From: Candidatus Omnitrophota bacterium
Lineage (GTDB): Bacteria; Verrucomicrobiota; Verrucomicrobiia; Limisphaerales; UBA1319
Assembly (NCBI GenBank): GCA_023473405.1
Contig: JAMCZD010000429.1
Coordinates: 1 to 6,277, forward strand
Direction of reading: 5' to 3'
DNA length: 6,277 bases
Of the stretch, positions 1-6,254 are shown piece by piece. Both the position numbers and the translations under genes were made by a program. Each line of letters opens with the position of its first letter. The stretch's first letter is position 1. The notes below the pieces were generated by a model that did no database searches, was not told the origin of the DNA, and saw only the letters and a list, made by a program, of their open reading frames with translations.

Positions 1-687
1 ACGCCGGAGATTGAGGCGGGTGTGATCACGGCCTTGAAGAGGCCCACTGCATGCGGCGTTTCGGTGGGGCATTACCTGGTTCCCGCGGGCACTCTCGGCT
101 GCCTGGCGAAACGGGACGACGGAAAACCTGACGAAATATACATCTTGTCAAATAACCACGTTTTGGCTAATACAAATAATGCCGAGCGCGGTGATCCTAT
201 CCTCGAACCCGGACTGACCGACGGCGGCAATCCGGCGCATCCAATTGCCCATCTCACCGAGTTCGTTCCCCTCCGGTTCGACGGGTCCGCCAACCGTGTC
301 GATCTGGCCATCGCGCGGTTGGCGCGCGCTGCCGAAGTGTCGCCTCGGATCGCCGGGATTGGCCTGGTCCGGAACCCGCCCATGGCGCCGTGCCTGGGAC
401 AAGCGGTGCGCAAGCGCGGGCGAACCACGCTTGAAACGGCAGGGGAGATTGTGGATTTGAGCGCGGACATCGAGGTGCGATACGGACTGCGGACCGCCTT
501 TTTCGAAGACCAATTGGCCATTAACGATGGCACAGTCCCGTTCAGCGCGGCGGGTGATTCGGGCGCCTTGATTCTGGATGCGGCGGAGAGCCGGCCGGTG
601 GGTCTGCTTTTCGCCGGCGGCGGAACGACGACGTTCGCTAATCCAATCGACTTGGCCTTGGAAAAATTGAAGATCCGGATTTGCTAG
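1..687 (+). CDS. Trypsin-like serine peptidase, C-terminal part (5' end outside window)
   Basis: This is a chymotrypsin-fold (S1-like) serine peptidase that would cleave peptide bonds; its substrate is unknown. Counting from a GTG at 22, the triad reads His46 (in SNNHVLA), Asp94 (in VDLAIARL) and Ser180 (in AAGDSGALIL), so the catalytic residues and the GDSG motif are complete. The frame is open to base 1 (TPEIEAG before the GTG). The stretch RPTACGVSVGHYLVPAGTLG normally lies well inside such proteins, after an N-terminal region of about 100 residues, so I treat the GTG as an internal valine and the gene as 5'-truncated by the window. The C-terminus (FANPIDLALEKL, then TAG at 685-687) is the usual end of the family. 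No signal peptide can be judged because the N-terminus is missing. It is the first of three closely spaced + strand genes. The family assignment is firm; the role is not known. Confidence 0.9.
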   Translation, partial: TPEIEAGVITALKRPTACGVSVGHYLVPAGTLGCLAKRDDGKPDEIYILSNNHVLANTNNAERGDPILEPGLTDGGNPAHPIAHLTEFVPLRFDGSANRVDLAIARLARAAEVSPRIAGIGLVRNPPMAPCLGQAVRKRGRTTLETAGEIVDLSADIEVRYGLRTAFFEDQLAINDGTVPFSAAGDSGALILDAAESRPVGLLFAGGGTTTFANPIDLALEKLKIRIC

Positions 688-693
688 GGAGGT
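687..693 (+). promoter_or_regulatory. Strong Shine-Dalgarno (GGGAGGT) after the peptidase stop
   Basis: GGGAGGT overlaps the last base of the peptidase TAG. It sits 7 nt before a TTG at 701, which opens only a 19-codon frame ending in TAA at 758-760. The long downstream frame can begin no earlier than 700, because an in-frame TAA lies at 697-699, and its first usable start is TTG 727. The site may therefore drive a short leader peptide coupled to the next gene, or the next gene's start may be obscured by an indel. The motif is seen directly; its use is inferred. Confidence 0.4.
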
Positions 694-726
694 ATTTAAG
701 TTGGAACCTATTGCGGCGGGGACGCA

Positions 727-2319
727 TTGGAGCGGATTGTTTCGAGTTATTTGCAGATAAAGCTTGAATCGAGTGCTTTGGTGCGCTACATAAGAGGTGC
801 AACCACAGCCAAAATGAGCCTCAGCCTGATGTTGGTTATTGGTTTGAGTCTTGCCGCTGACAGCGCGGAGACAAATGCAGGGGGAGGTTTTTTTTGCCTG
901 GTTGGTATAGGAGTGATTTTAACCGCGGTCTGCGCTCTTGGCGAAGCGGGTCAGCAGAGAAAGGTGGTTGCGGGTTTGCAAGTGGACGCGGAGGGCAAGC
1001 CCGGGTGTTATTCCCTGACCTTCGGCAACGAGACCGTGAAGCTCGAACCCGGCAAGACGTGGGTAAAAGTGGATGCCTACAAATGGGTTACCCGGGGTTT
1101 AGTTGACCCTCCCCAGTCCTTTCATGTCCAGGCCGACGGGAGTGTGGACATTAACGGAGAGAAGATCGGCATACACGCCGCAGACGGGATTGCGAAGCTG
1201 GAGTACGAGATCAACAAGCGTCACGTGGTGGCGGAGTCCGAACTCCAACCCAAGACTGCCTCCGCCGCGCGTCTTGCCTCCGCTGCCACCCCAATCCAGC
1301 GGCCAGACAAGGTCCAATTCAAAGTAAGGCTGGACCTGCTGGGCCACCTGATGATTGAATGCACGCGCGGAACTGAACGGGTGGACACCAGTTTGCGCGG
1401 TTTCAATATGTTGATTCAGAACGGATTACTAATCAAACCCCTGAGCTTTTACGTGGACCCGCTCCAGCGTGCCGTCGAGATCGAGGGAGAGCGGTTCGAG
1501 TGCTCCGAGGCCGGCGGCCAGCACCTGCAGGACGTGCTGAACGCCCGTTACGCGCCGTCCCTGAAGGGCGAGGAGGAAAACGCTATCGAGATCAAGGAAA
1601 ACCCGGCTTCGGCCACCGGATTCGATATCCGGTTTGTGACTGTTCACCTGGGCGCCCGCTTCGAAGTCAAAGGGCATTTGGCCCAGGAAAGGCTCGATAT
1701 CCTTCAGGACCCCGCCAAGTGCGACCTTCTCCAGCCGGGGATTGTGCTGCGATTGTCGCCGCCCAACCTGCTTATCCGCCGGCGCCAGCCCGATGGCGGC
1801 GAGGTAAAGTTGCCTGAATTGCCCGACCTCCAATACCGGCGGGCCACCGTGGCGCAGCTTCAGCATGTCTTCAATCATCCCCTGGTCCGGCGGAGGAGCG
1901 GCGAGGCCGAGGCATCGAGCGTTGTCATTGTCCAGGAAAAGCCGGATGCTATTATCGAGATGCGGGTGGTCAAGAATCCGCAGAACAAGATTCTGTTGTG
2001 GCTCGAGTGCGTCTCGTCCAAGGGCACTCAACCCGAAGGCAAGGCATTCACGCATCATAACCTGGCGGACCTGCAACACCATGGAGTCTTTCTACCAGAC
2101 CTGGATGTCGGCTTGTCTTTCGACAACCGGCGGTTGGGGATTCTGGATAAGCAGACTCATCAGGAACAAGTCATGGTGGTTGACTGGTCGAGCCCCGACG
2201 ATGAATTGGCCCAGGCCGGACGCATGTTGACCGCTGCTTTAAAATCCGCAGGCTCTCCCATGCCCCTGGCGCCGATCGAGCCGAACGCTCCGACGGCGGT
2301 CGTGTGGCCTGAATCGTAA
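727..2319 (+). CDS. Membrane-anchored protein of unknown function with internal repeats
   Basis: I do not recognise this 530-residue protein. Two hydrophobic segments (about 32-45 and 55-71) lie near the N-terminus, separated by DSAETNAGGG. Basic residues before the first (R20, R23, K29) and after the second (QQRK, 76-79) suggest a helical hairpin with the roughly 450-residue remainder in the cytoplasm. The soluble part is repetitive. Residues 266-350 and 377-470 align: HLQDVLN with QLQHVFN, GEEENAIEIKENP with GEAEASSVVIVQEKP, then a beta-rich stretch. Residues 196-252 resemble the second half of the same unit (IECTRGT versus LECVSSKGT). The start is uncertain: TTG 727 has only a weak upstream GGCGGGG, while ATG 814 (residue 30) has AGAGGTG 14 nt upstream, which is long. 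A start at 814 would leave segment one as a signal-like N-terminus. A run of eight T (888-895) lies between the hydrophobic segments. It begins 39 nt after the peptidase and ends 3 nt before the Sel1 gene, so all three are probably co-transcribed. Confidence 0.75.
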   Translation: MERIVSSYLQIKLESSALVRYIRGATTAKMSLSLMLVIGLSLAADSAETNAGGGFFCLVGIGVILTAVCALGEAGQQRKVVAGLQVDAEGKPGCYSLTFGNETVKLEPGKTWVKVDAYKWVTRGLVDPPQSFHVQADGSVDINGEKIGIHAADGIAKLEYEINKRHVVAESELQPKTASAARLASAATPIQRPDKVQFKVRLDLLGHLMIECTRGTERVDTSLRGFNMLIQNGLLIKPLSFYVDPLQRAVEIEGERFECSEAGGQHLQDVLNARYAPSLKGEEENAIEIKENPASATGFDIRFVTVHLGARFEVKGHLAQERLDILQDPAKCDLLQPGIVLRLSPPNLLIRRRQPDGGEVKLPELPDLQYRRATVAQLQHVFNHPLVRRRSGEAEASSVVIVQEKPDAIIEMRVVKNPQNKILLWLECVSSKGTQPEGKAFTHHNLADLQHHGVFLPDLDVGLSFDNRRLGILDKQTHQEQVMVVDWSSPDDELAQAGRMLTAALKSAGSPMPLAPIEPNAPTAVVWPES

Positions 2320-2322
2320 CGC

Positions 2323-2802
2323 ATGAGCCTGTTTACCCGTCTAGCGTCCTTTGTTGCCAACGCCAAAGAGGCAAAGTCTTCCCTGATCAAAGCCCGCGAT
2401 TCGGCGCGTCAAATCCAAAAGACCGCGCGCGAAGCCCGAGCGGCGGCGGTGCAGAGAAACCAAACCAAGGCGGACCAAGGAAACGCGGATGCGCAGTTTA
2501 TTCTGGGCGAGCGATATTATGATGGATTGGGGGTGCCCCGGGATTATGCGGAATCGGCGCGTTGGTTTCGCAAGGCGGCTGATCAGGGCCACTCGAAGGC
2601 GCAATGCAACCTGGGAATCATGCACTTTCTCGGCCGGGGCGTCCCCCAGGACTACCTCGAGGCCTACAAATGGATCGAGCTTGCTGGACGCGGAGGTTAT
2701 CCCGGCGCCGCCAAGGCCAGGGCCACTCTTATAAAACGAATGACCCCCGAACAGATCGCTGAGGGACAGCATCGAGCGGACGAGTTCAGGCCACCAACCT
2801 GA
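2323..2802 (+). CDS. Small Sel1-repeat (TPR-like) protein
   Basis: This 159-residue protein is built from Sel1-like repeats, helical hairpins that usually mediate protein-protein contacts. Two full repeats are visible: residues about 54-89 (NADAQFILGERYYDGLGVPR onward, ending KAADQG) and 90-125 (HSKAQCNLGIMHFLGRGVPQ onward, ending ELAGRGG). A degenerate third half-repeat follows and leads into KRMTPEQIAEGQ, a common C-terminal cap of short Sel1 proteins. Residues about 10-48 are Ala/Lys/Arg-rich and should form a basic amphipathic helix. There is no signal peptide or membrane segment, so it is probably cytoplasmic. ATG 2323 follows the upstream TAA by 3 nt and has no clear ribosome-binding site, which points to translational coupling. 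It may act as an adaptor for the upstream membrane protein or peptidase; that is inference from gene order only. Confidence 0.9.
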   Translation: MSLFTRLASFVANAKEAKSSLIKARDSARQIQKTAREARAAAVQRNQTKADQGNADAQFILGERYYDGLGVPRDYAESARWFRKAADQGHSKAQCNLGIMHFLGRGVPQDYLEAYKWIELAGRGGYPGAAKARATLIKRMTPEQIAEGQHRADEFRPPT

Positions 2803-2833
2803 GAGTGTGCCGAGTCCCGCCTTGCAACATGGT

Positions 2834-4038
2834 CTAAATCTCCCTACCCAGCGCGATTTGGTAATTCCGCACGGCAGCCGTGAAGGCCACCGCCTCGGCA
2901 AGGGTCAATTTCGTGCCATAAGACGCAAAAGCCAAACGCTTGTTCGTCGGATGCGTCACCGAGCCAATCTGATTCGTGGCCATGACATAAATATTGGCAA
3001 CGGCCAAGCCGAATTGCTTACTGTTCTTGGTATTGCCATAAGTCAGGAGTTCACCATCAAGGATTCGCGCCTGGTTCGCGGCGTCTTGAATATCCAGGAT
3101 CAGGTGATCGATGCCCCTGGTATTTCGTTTAGAGCGAGCCCGGTGTCGCCATAGCCACTGCGATTTCCCGTCACCCCGTACTCGTCATGAACAAGCGCGC
3201 TACCCGCCCAGGTAATGGCATGGTCGGCGCCCATTAGATTCAAGGTGTGCGCCGCCGCTGTCCCGCCTATAAAGGGATAAACCACATGAAACTTGTCCAA
3301 TCCAATCGCGTTCAGGTCGTTTAATAACCCTTTGTTCTTGTTCCCCCAGCAATTGTAGTGCGCGATATACTCATACACAATGGCCTGGTTGGCGGCCGCC
3401 AGAGAAATGACGTTGTTTTCAACCGTGAAAAAATCCGTGCCGGTTGGATTATCGGACCGGCCCGTGGTCAGGATACCCGGGTTGACGGCTGAGGGATTCT
3501 GTTCACCGCCAACAAGCTGGATGAAATTGTTTCGGATAACCACGTATTTGGTGGTGTGGTTTATGCTCTCCGGTGTCACGTTGTTGAACACGATCCCGCC
3601 CCAATATCAGTCATTCGGGTCAGTCGATTTCCTTATCTCAATGTAATTCCCCTCGACCAGGATGTTTTGCCAGTGTTGATAATACCGCTCATCTTCTCCG
3701 CAACTATTCGAGTTGCTCAGATAAACACCCGAATGAACGTCGATAAAAACATTGGTTTTTATAATTAAACCATAAGCTGGGTACGTGTCTTGGTGGACGC
3801 CTATATTGAATCCACTAACATAGTTGTTTTCTATAATGCAGTTGCGTGAATCAGCGATATTTAACGCCTGGCTAAGCGCTAGTGTACTTTGCTCTGTAGA
3901 TGACAAAACAAGTCCACAGTTACGGATTACGCAGCCATAGCAACCTTCAGAATCAGGTTTTCGAACAGTCTGCGCGAAATTGTCGTTTGTGATTAAAGAA
4001 GCGGAGCCAGAGGCTCCTTGAACCGGCAGACCGGAGGT
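2834..4038 (-). pseudogene. Decayed right-handed beta-helix protein with LamG/phage-tail-like C-terminus
   Basis: Read from 4038 downward, the minus strand gives about 400 residues of coherent protein once two lesions are corrected. The first part, to about 3330, has the strand-turn pattern of parallel beta-helix (pectate-lyase-like) repeats: NCIIENNYVSGFNIGVHQDT, GLIIKTNVFIDVHSGVYLSN, NILVEGNYIEIRK, YVVIRNNFIQLVGG, FFTVENNVISLAAANQA. Lesion one is TGA at 3607-3609 in the same frame as the coding sequence on both sides (PND*YWGGIVFNN). Lesion two lies near 3139-3141: after GYGDTG the coding potential moves to the -1 frame (ARSKRNTRGIDHLILDIQD) and runs to TAG at 2834-2836. The segment from about 3249 to the end (HTLNLMGADHAITWAG onward; LAFASYGTKLTLAEAVAF; NYQIALGREI) matches the pattern I recall for LamG-like modules at the C-terminus of phage-tail and surface proteins, though shorter in the middle. 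There is no start codon or signal peptide; the frame begins only 3' of the SBBP stop. The 3600-4000 part is visibly richer in A/T than the neighbouring genes. It is most likely a truncated, inactive surface or tailspike-like protein. Confidence 0.75.
4003..4017 (-). terminator. Possible weak terminator hairpin after the SBBP gene
   Basis: A perfect 6-bp stem (GGAGCC / GGCTCC) with a 3-nt loop lies 36 nt past the SBBP stop codon. On the minus strand GCTTCTTT follows (4002-3995), a broken T-tract. A short CCGG/CCGG hairpin sits just before it (4022-4033). The position fits an intrinsic terminator for the SBBP gene, but the stem is short, the T-tract is interrupted, and the hairpin lies inside the frame assigned to the decayed beta-helix gene. 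Confidence 0.3.
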
Positions 4039-4052
4039 TTACCCTACGGTGG

Positions 4053-5633
4053 CTAAGGCGACACACTCCTGGCGCGATAAAAAAGCTGGTCGGGAACGGA
4101 GATGATGCCGTGATTGAACTCAAGAAAACCCGAAGCCGGCATTGTGTTGGTTACCAGCCCGAACCAGCGGGTCAAATCCCTTGAATACTCGATGACGCAT
4201 TCGCGCCCGCTTTCCGCCGCCAGCCCAAACCGCACCGGCCTGTCCAAGGCCGTCAGATACAGCGCCGGCAATTGGGTCACGAAAAAACTCGGACCGTAGG
4301 ATTCGAGGATAGTCTTGCCCAAGGTGAGTTCGCCCCCAAAATTGCCTGTTAGGTAGGCGCTTCCTTCCGCATCGATGGCCACTCCTATGCCTTCCTTGGA
4401 GCCCCGGCCTATGTTACGCGCCCAGAGAAAGTTCCCATTCCCATCACACTTGGCAATAAAGGCGTCCGGAGGATAAACGTAGCCGAAAGTGTCATTCTCA
4501 ATGGCAATTTGATGCGTCCCAAAAATCGCAATGTTCGAAAAATTTCCGGTTAAATAGCCATTTCCAGAGACATCTACGGCGATTCGCATGGGATTAACCG
4601 CAGTACTGTAATCCGGCCCCGATGGAGACACCGAAATTGATTTGGCCCAAAGCGCGTTCCCGTTCCTGTCATACTTGACTACGAAACCTAAAATATTATG
4701 CGAGGGATTCATCAGGGTTTGGTTTCCAAAGGTGAGTATGCCCTCTCTCGATGAGCCTACCAAACAACTATCTCCTTGATCGCTCACCGCGATTCCCTCC
4801 ACCATACCTTTGCTTGCATTCGTCGCCCAGAGCAGATTTCCCGCCCCATCATATTTGGCGAGAAAACTCCCGTAACCGCTGACCATGTTGGGGCCAAACA
4901 GATTGGTGTCCACAAAACGGCCGGTTAAATAAACGTTGCCTTCGCCATCCATCCCGATGCCTTTGCCCAGGTTCAAGGAATCGCCTTTTCCGACGATTTT
5001 CTTCTCCCAAAGCATGTCCCCCTGGGCGTTGTATTTGGCAATGAAGATTTTTTGAAGTGCGGGATCGGTCACCGGATCCCCCAAAGGACCCAAAACCGTC
5101 AGATGAAACACCCCGGTTACGCACACATTGCCCGTCTTATCCACGGCCACACCGCTCCCATAGTCAACTACATCACTTCCGGTTTGTCTGAGCCAGATCA
5201 AATCCCCGTCGCTGTCATACTTGGCCAAAAGAAGATCACCCCAGGCGCCCGCATTGGCAAAAATGCTTCCGGTGACATAGACGTTTCCTTGGGCGTCGGC
5301 GGCCACGGCGCTCCTGTTCCGTTCCGCCCCGAAATTCCTATCCTGTTTGACCCAAATCAACCGGCCTCGCGGGTCGTACTTGGCCAGGAAAAAGCCTTTG
5401 TTGGTTAGGATAATTCCCCCAAAGCTGACATCACCGTTAAAGTTGCCGCAAACATAGCTGTTTCCAACCGAATCAATAGCCAGGGCTGCACCATATACTA
5501 TGCTGCCACGCGCATTCACTCCAGCCGCCCAGGCGAAGTCCGGATAAACCTGGGCCGCGGCGTGGTCCACAGCCGGAAAAAGAGACAGAAGCATCCCCAA
5601 CAGGCAACTCTCTTTGCATGATCGTAGGTTCAT
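4053..5633 (-). CDS. Secreted SBBP/beta-propeller repeat protein
   Basis: This 526-residue protein is predicted to be exported and to fold largely as a beta-propeller; its ligand is unknown. Residues 1-27 form a signal peptide: basic start, hydrophobic LLGMLLSLFPAV core, and a probable cut after HAAA, before Q28. Two motifs alternate. A 'D-x-x-GN-x-Y-x-TG' motif occurs seven times (about 54, 113, 165, 229, 284, 354, 421). An 'AKYD-x-x-G-N-x-x-W' motif occurs six times (about 84, 137, 199, 259, 319, 394; the last reads AKCD). This is the SBBP pattern. Residues about 465-526 form a separate C-terminal module (CVIEYSRDLTRWFGLVTNT to FYRARSVSP), similar to tails common on secreted verrucomicrobial proteins. 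ATG 5633 gives a normal signal-peptide n-region and has a weak GAAG about 7 nt upstream; ATG 14 codons later would shorten that region. The frame has no visible damage. It is divergent from nothing within the window, with 644 nt of non-coding sequence upstream. Confidence 0.88.
   Translation of the reverse strand: MNLRSCKESCLLGMLLSLFPAVDHAAAQVYPDFAWAAGVNARGSIVYGAALAIDSVGNSYVCGNFNGDVSFGGIILTNKGFFLAKYDPRGRLIWVKQDRNFGAERNRSAVAADAQGNVYVTGSIFANAGAWGDLLLAKYDSDGDLIWLRQTGSDVVDYGSGVAVDKTGNVCVTGVFHLTVLGPLGDPVTDPALQKIFIAKYNAQGDMLWEKKIVGKGDSLNLGKGIGMDGEGNVYLTGRFVDTNLFGPNMVSGYGSFLAKYDGAGNLLWATNASKGMVEGIAVSDQGDSCLVGSSREGILTFGNQTLMNPSHNILGFVVKYDRNGNALWAKSISVSPSGPDYSTAVNPMRIAVDVSGNGYLTGNFSNIAIFGTHQIAIENDTFGYVYPPDAFIAKCDGNGNFLWARNIGRGSKEGIGVAIDAEGSAYLTGNFGGELTLGKTILESYGPSFFVTQLPALYLTALDRPVRFGLAAESGRECVIEYSRDLTRWFGLVTNTMPASGFLEFNHGIISVPDQLFYRARSVSP
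5014..5038 (-). repeat. 25-nt segment duplicated in inverted orientation at the window end
   Basis: This piece of the SBBP gene encodes KYNAQGDM (residues 200-207) on the minus strand. Its reverse complement is identical, base for base, to 6253-6277, and identity ends at 5039 on the inner side. The other copy runs off the window, so the full length of the match is not known. Confidence 0.9.
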
Positions 5634-5695
5634 AATTACTTCAAAGTAGGTATTATTTAAGCCATGTCATTCACTTAATTCTCCAAAAATCCGGC

Positions 5696-5716
5696 AATTG
5701 AAAATTGAGAATTGAC
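5696..5716 (+). repeat. Heptamer tract (AATTGNN)x3
   Basis: Three consecutive 7-mers, AATTGAA, AATTGAG and AATTGAC, keep exact 7-nt spacing. A second heptamer tract with the same AATTG core on the opposite strand lies at 6227-6254, so the two bracket the inverted-repeat element. Confidence 0.75.
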
Positions 5717-5806
5717 TATCTGTCATTGAAAGAAGGCTTACGACAGGCAGGGCCAAATCCAGTGAGCACGCGATCAATCTGGACTAGATTACAGATGGCC
5801 AATTTT

Positions 5807-5875
5807 CAAGCCTGGGGCAACGCCCCAGGAACGGCACCAACAAACAAATCCAAGCGCTGAAAGCCCGTCACATCC
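5807..5875 (-). repeat. Inverted-repeat unit A (REPIN/MITE-like arm)
   Basis: Read on the minus strand, this 69-nt unit starts GGATG, has ACGGGC then TTGG, and ends in a hairpin plus CTTG. It aligns along its length with 5980-6047 on the plus strand with one 1-nt indel. On the plus strand the hairpin is CCTGGGGC-AAC-GCCCCAGG at 5811-5829, a perfect 8-bp stem. The last 16 nt before the CTTG end are nearly identical between copies and the rest is diverged. It carries no coding signal. Paired hairpin units in opposite orientation are typical of REP-type elements mobilised in trans. Confidence 0.7.
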
Positions 5876-5979
5876 ATGCGCTGAAAATGACGTGGACGAT
5901 GACGATGCTCAGTGATTGTAGATGGCGATCGGGGGCGGGGACCAACGCGATGCCGGTAAGAAGCCGCTGACCCTTGCCA

Positions 5980-6047
5980 GGATGGAACGGGCCGTTGGCC
6001 CTTGGGTGTGTTTTGGGCCGGTGACTTGGGGCGTTGCCCCAGGCTTG
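5980..6047 (+). repeat. Inverted-repeat unit B (REPIN/MITE-like arm)
   Basis: This is the partner of the unit at 5807-5875, in the opposite orientation. It runs GGATG, ACGGGC, TTGGG and then the hairpin CTTGGGGC-GTT-GCCCCAGG (6025-6043), ending CTTG at 6047. The stem has one G-T wobble compared with the perfect copy. A spacer of 104 nt (5876-5979) separates the two arms. Downstream, GGGCGCCGTTGGCGCTGC (6055-6072) adds another partly self-complementary stretch that unit A lacks. Confidence 0.7.
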
Positions 6048-6226
6048 CATGGCAGGGCGCCGTTGGCGCTGCAGGTACACAATGTACTCATATATCCAGG
6101 CCAACAAGCAAGCTAGATTAACCCGCTTTGTTAATGAGCATTGTTCATTAGTTATTGAATCCAGAGCGGCCACGCCATTGCAGGATTGGGCCATGGCGAC
6201 GCTGGCCTTCTTCAATGAAAAACAAC

Positions 6227-6254
6227 CAATCCGCAATCCCAATTCCCAATTCCC
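6227..6254 (-). repeat. Heptamer tract (CAATCCN/AATTCCC, four units)
   Basis: Four 7-mers in a row read CAATCCG, CAATCCC, AATTCCC, AATTCCC on the plus strand, that is AATTGGG-type units on the minus strand. The tract runs directly into the SBBP-like sequence at 6253, so it marks one edge of that segment. It has the same period and AATTG core as the tract at 5696-5716, in inverted orientation. Confidence 0.8.

Larger units (their letters stand above)
5634..6252. other. Non-coding region upstream of the SBBP gene, rich in repeats
   Basis: I see no convincing gene here. The longest open frames lack family features and run across the inverted-repeat elements, as expected for spurious translations of a structured repeat. 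The SBBP promoter should lie near 5640-5700 on the minus strand, where an A/T-rich GGCTTAAATAATACC (5661-5647) could include a -10 element, but no convincing -35 pairs with it. Also present are direct repeats of GCGCTGAAA at 5854-5862 and 5878-5886, and a small hairpin TAATGAGC/GTTCATTA (6132-6150) with one wobble pair. The named repeats are listed separately. Confidence 0.6.

Noticed and set aside
72..533. 153-codon minus-strand frame opposite the peptidase
   Set aside because: The plus-strand frame contains a complete catalytic triad and family motifs; the antisense frame is a shadow of GC-rich codons.
2786..2802. Hairpin TCAGG/CCTGA at the end of the Sel1 gene as a bidirectional terminator
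   Set aside because: The stem is only 5 bp with a 7-nt loop and no T-tract on either side.
2807..3154. 115-codon plus-strand frame after the Sel1 gene
   Set aside because: It is antisense to the C-terminal part of the decayed beta-helix gene, whose minus-strand translation shows recognisable motifs.
3607..3609. TGA as selenocysteine or recoded Trp
   Set aside because: TGA ends the Sel1 gene normally, no SECIS-like hairpin was evident just after it, and the gene carries other lesions.
5868..6242. 124-codon open frame on the minus strand
   Set aside because: It runs across the inverted-repeat units and heptamer edge, has no family features and no SD; it is a spurious translation of a structured repeat.
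5696..6254. CRISPR-like array from the heptamers and hairpin units
   Set aside because: The repeats are 7 nt with no spacers, and the two hairpin units are inverted, not direct, repeats; no cas gene is present.
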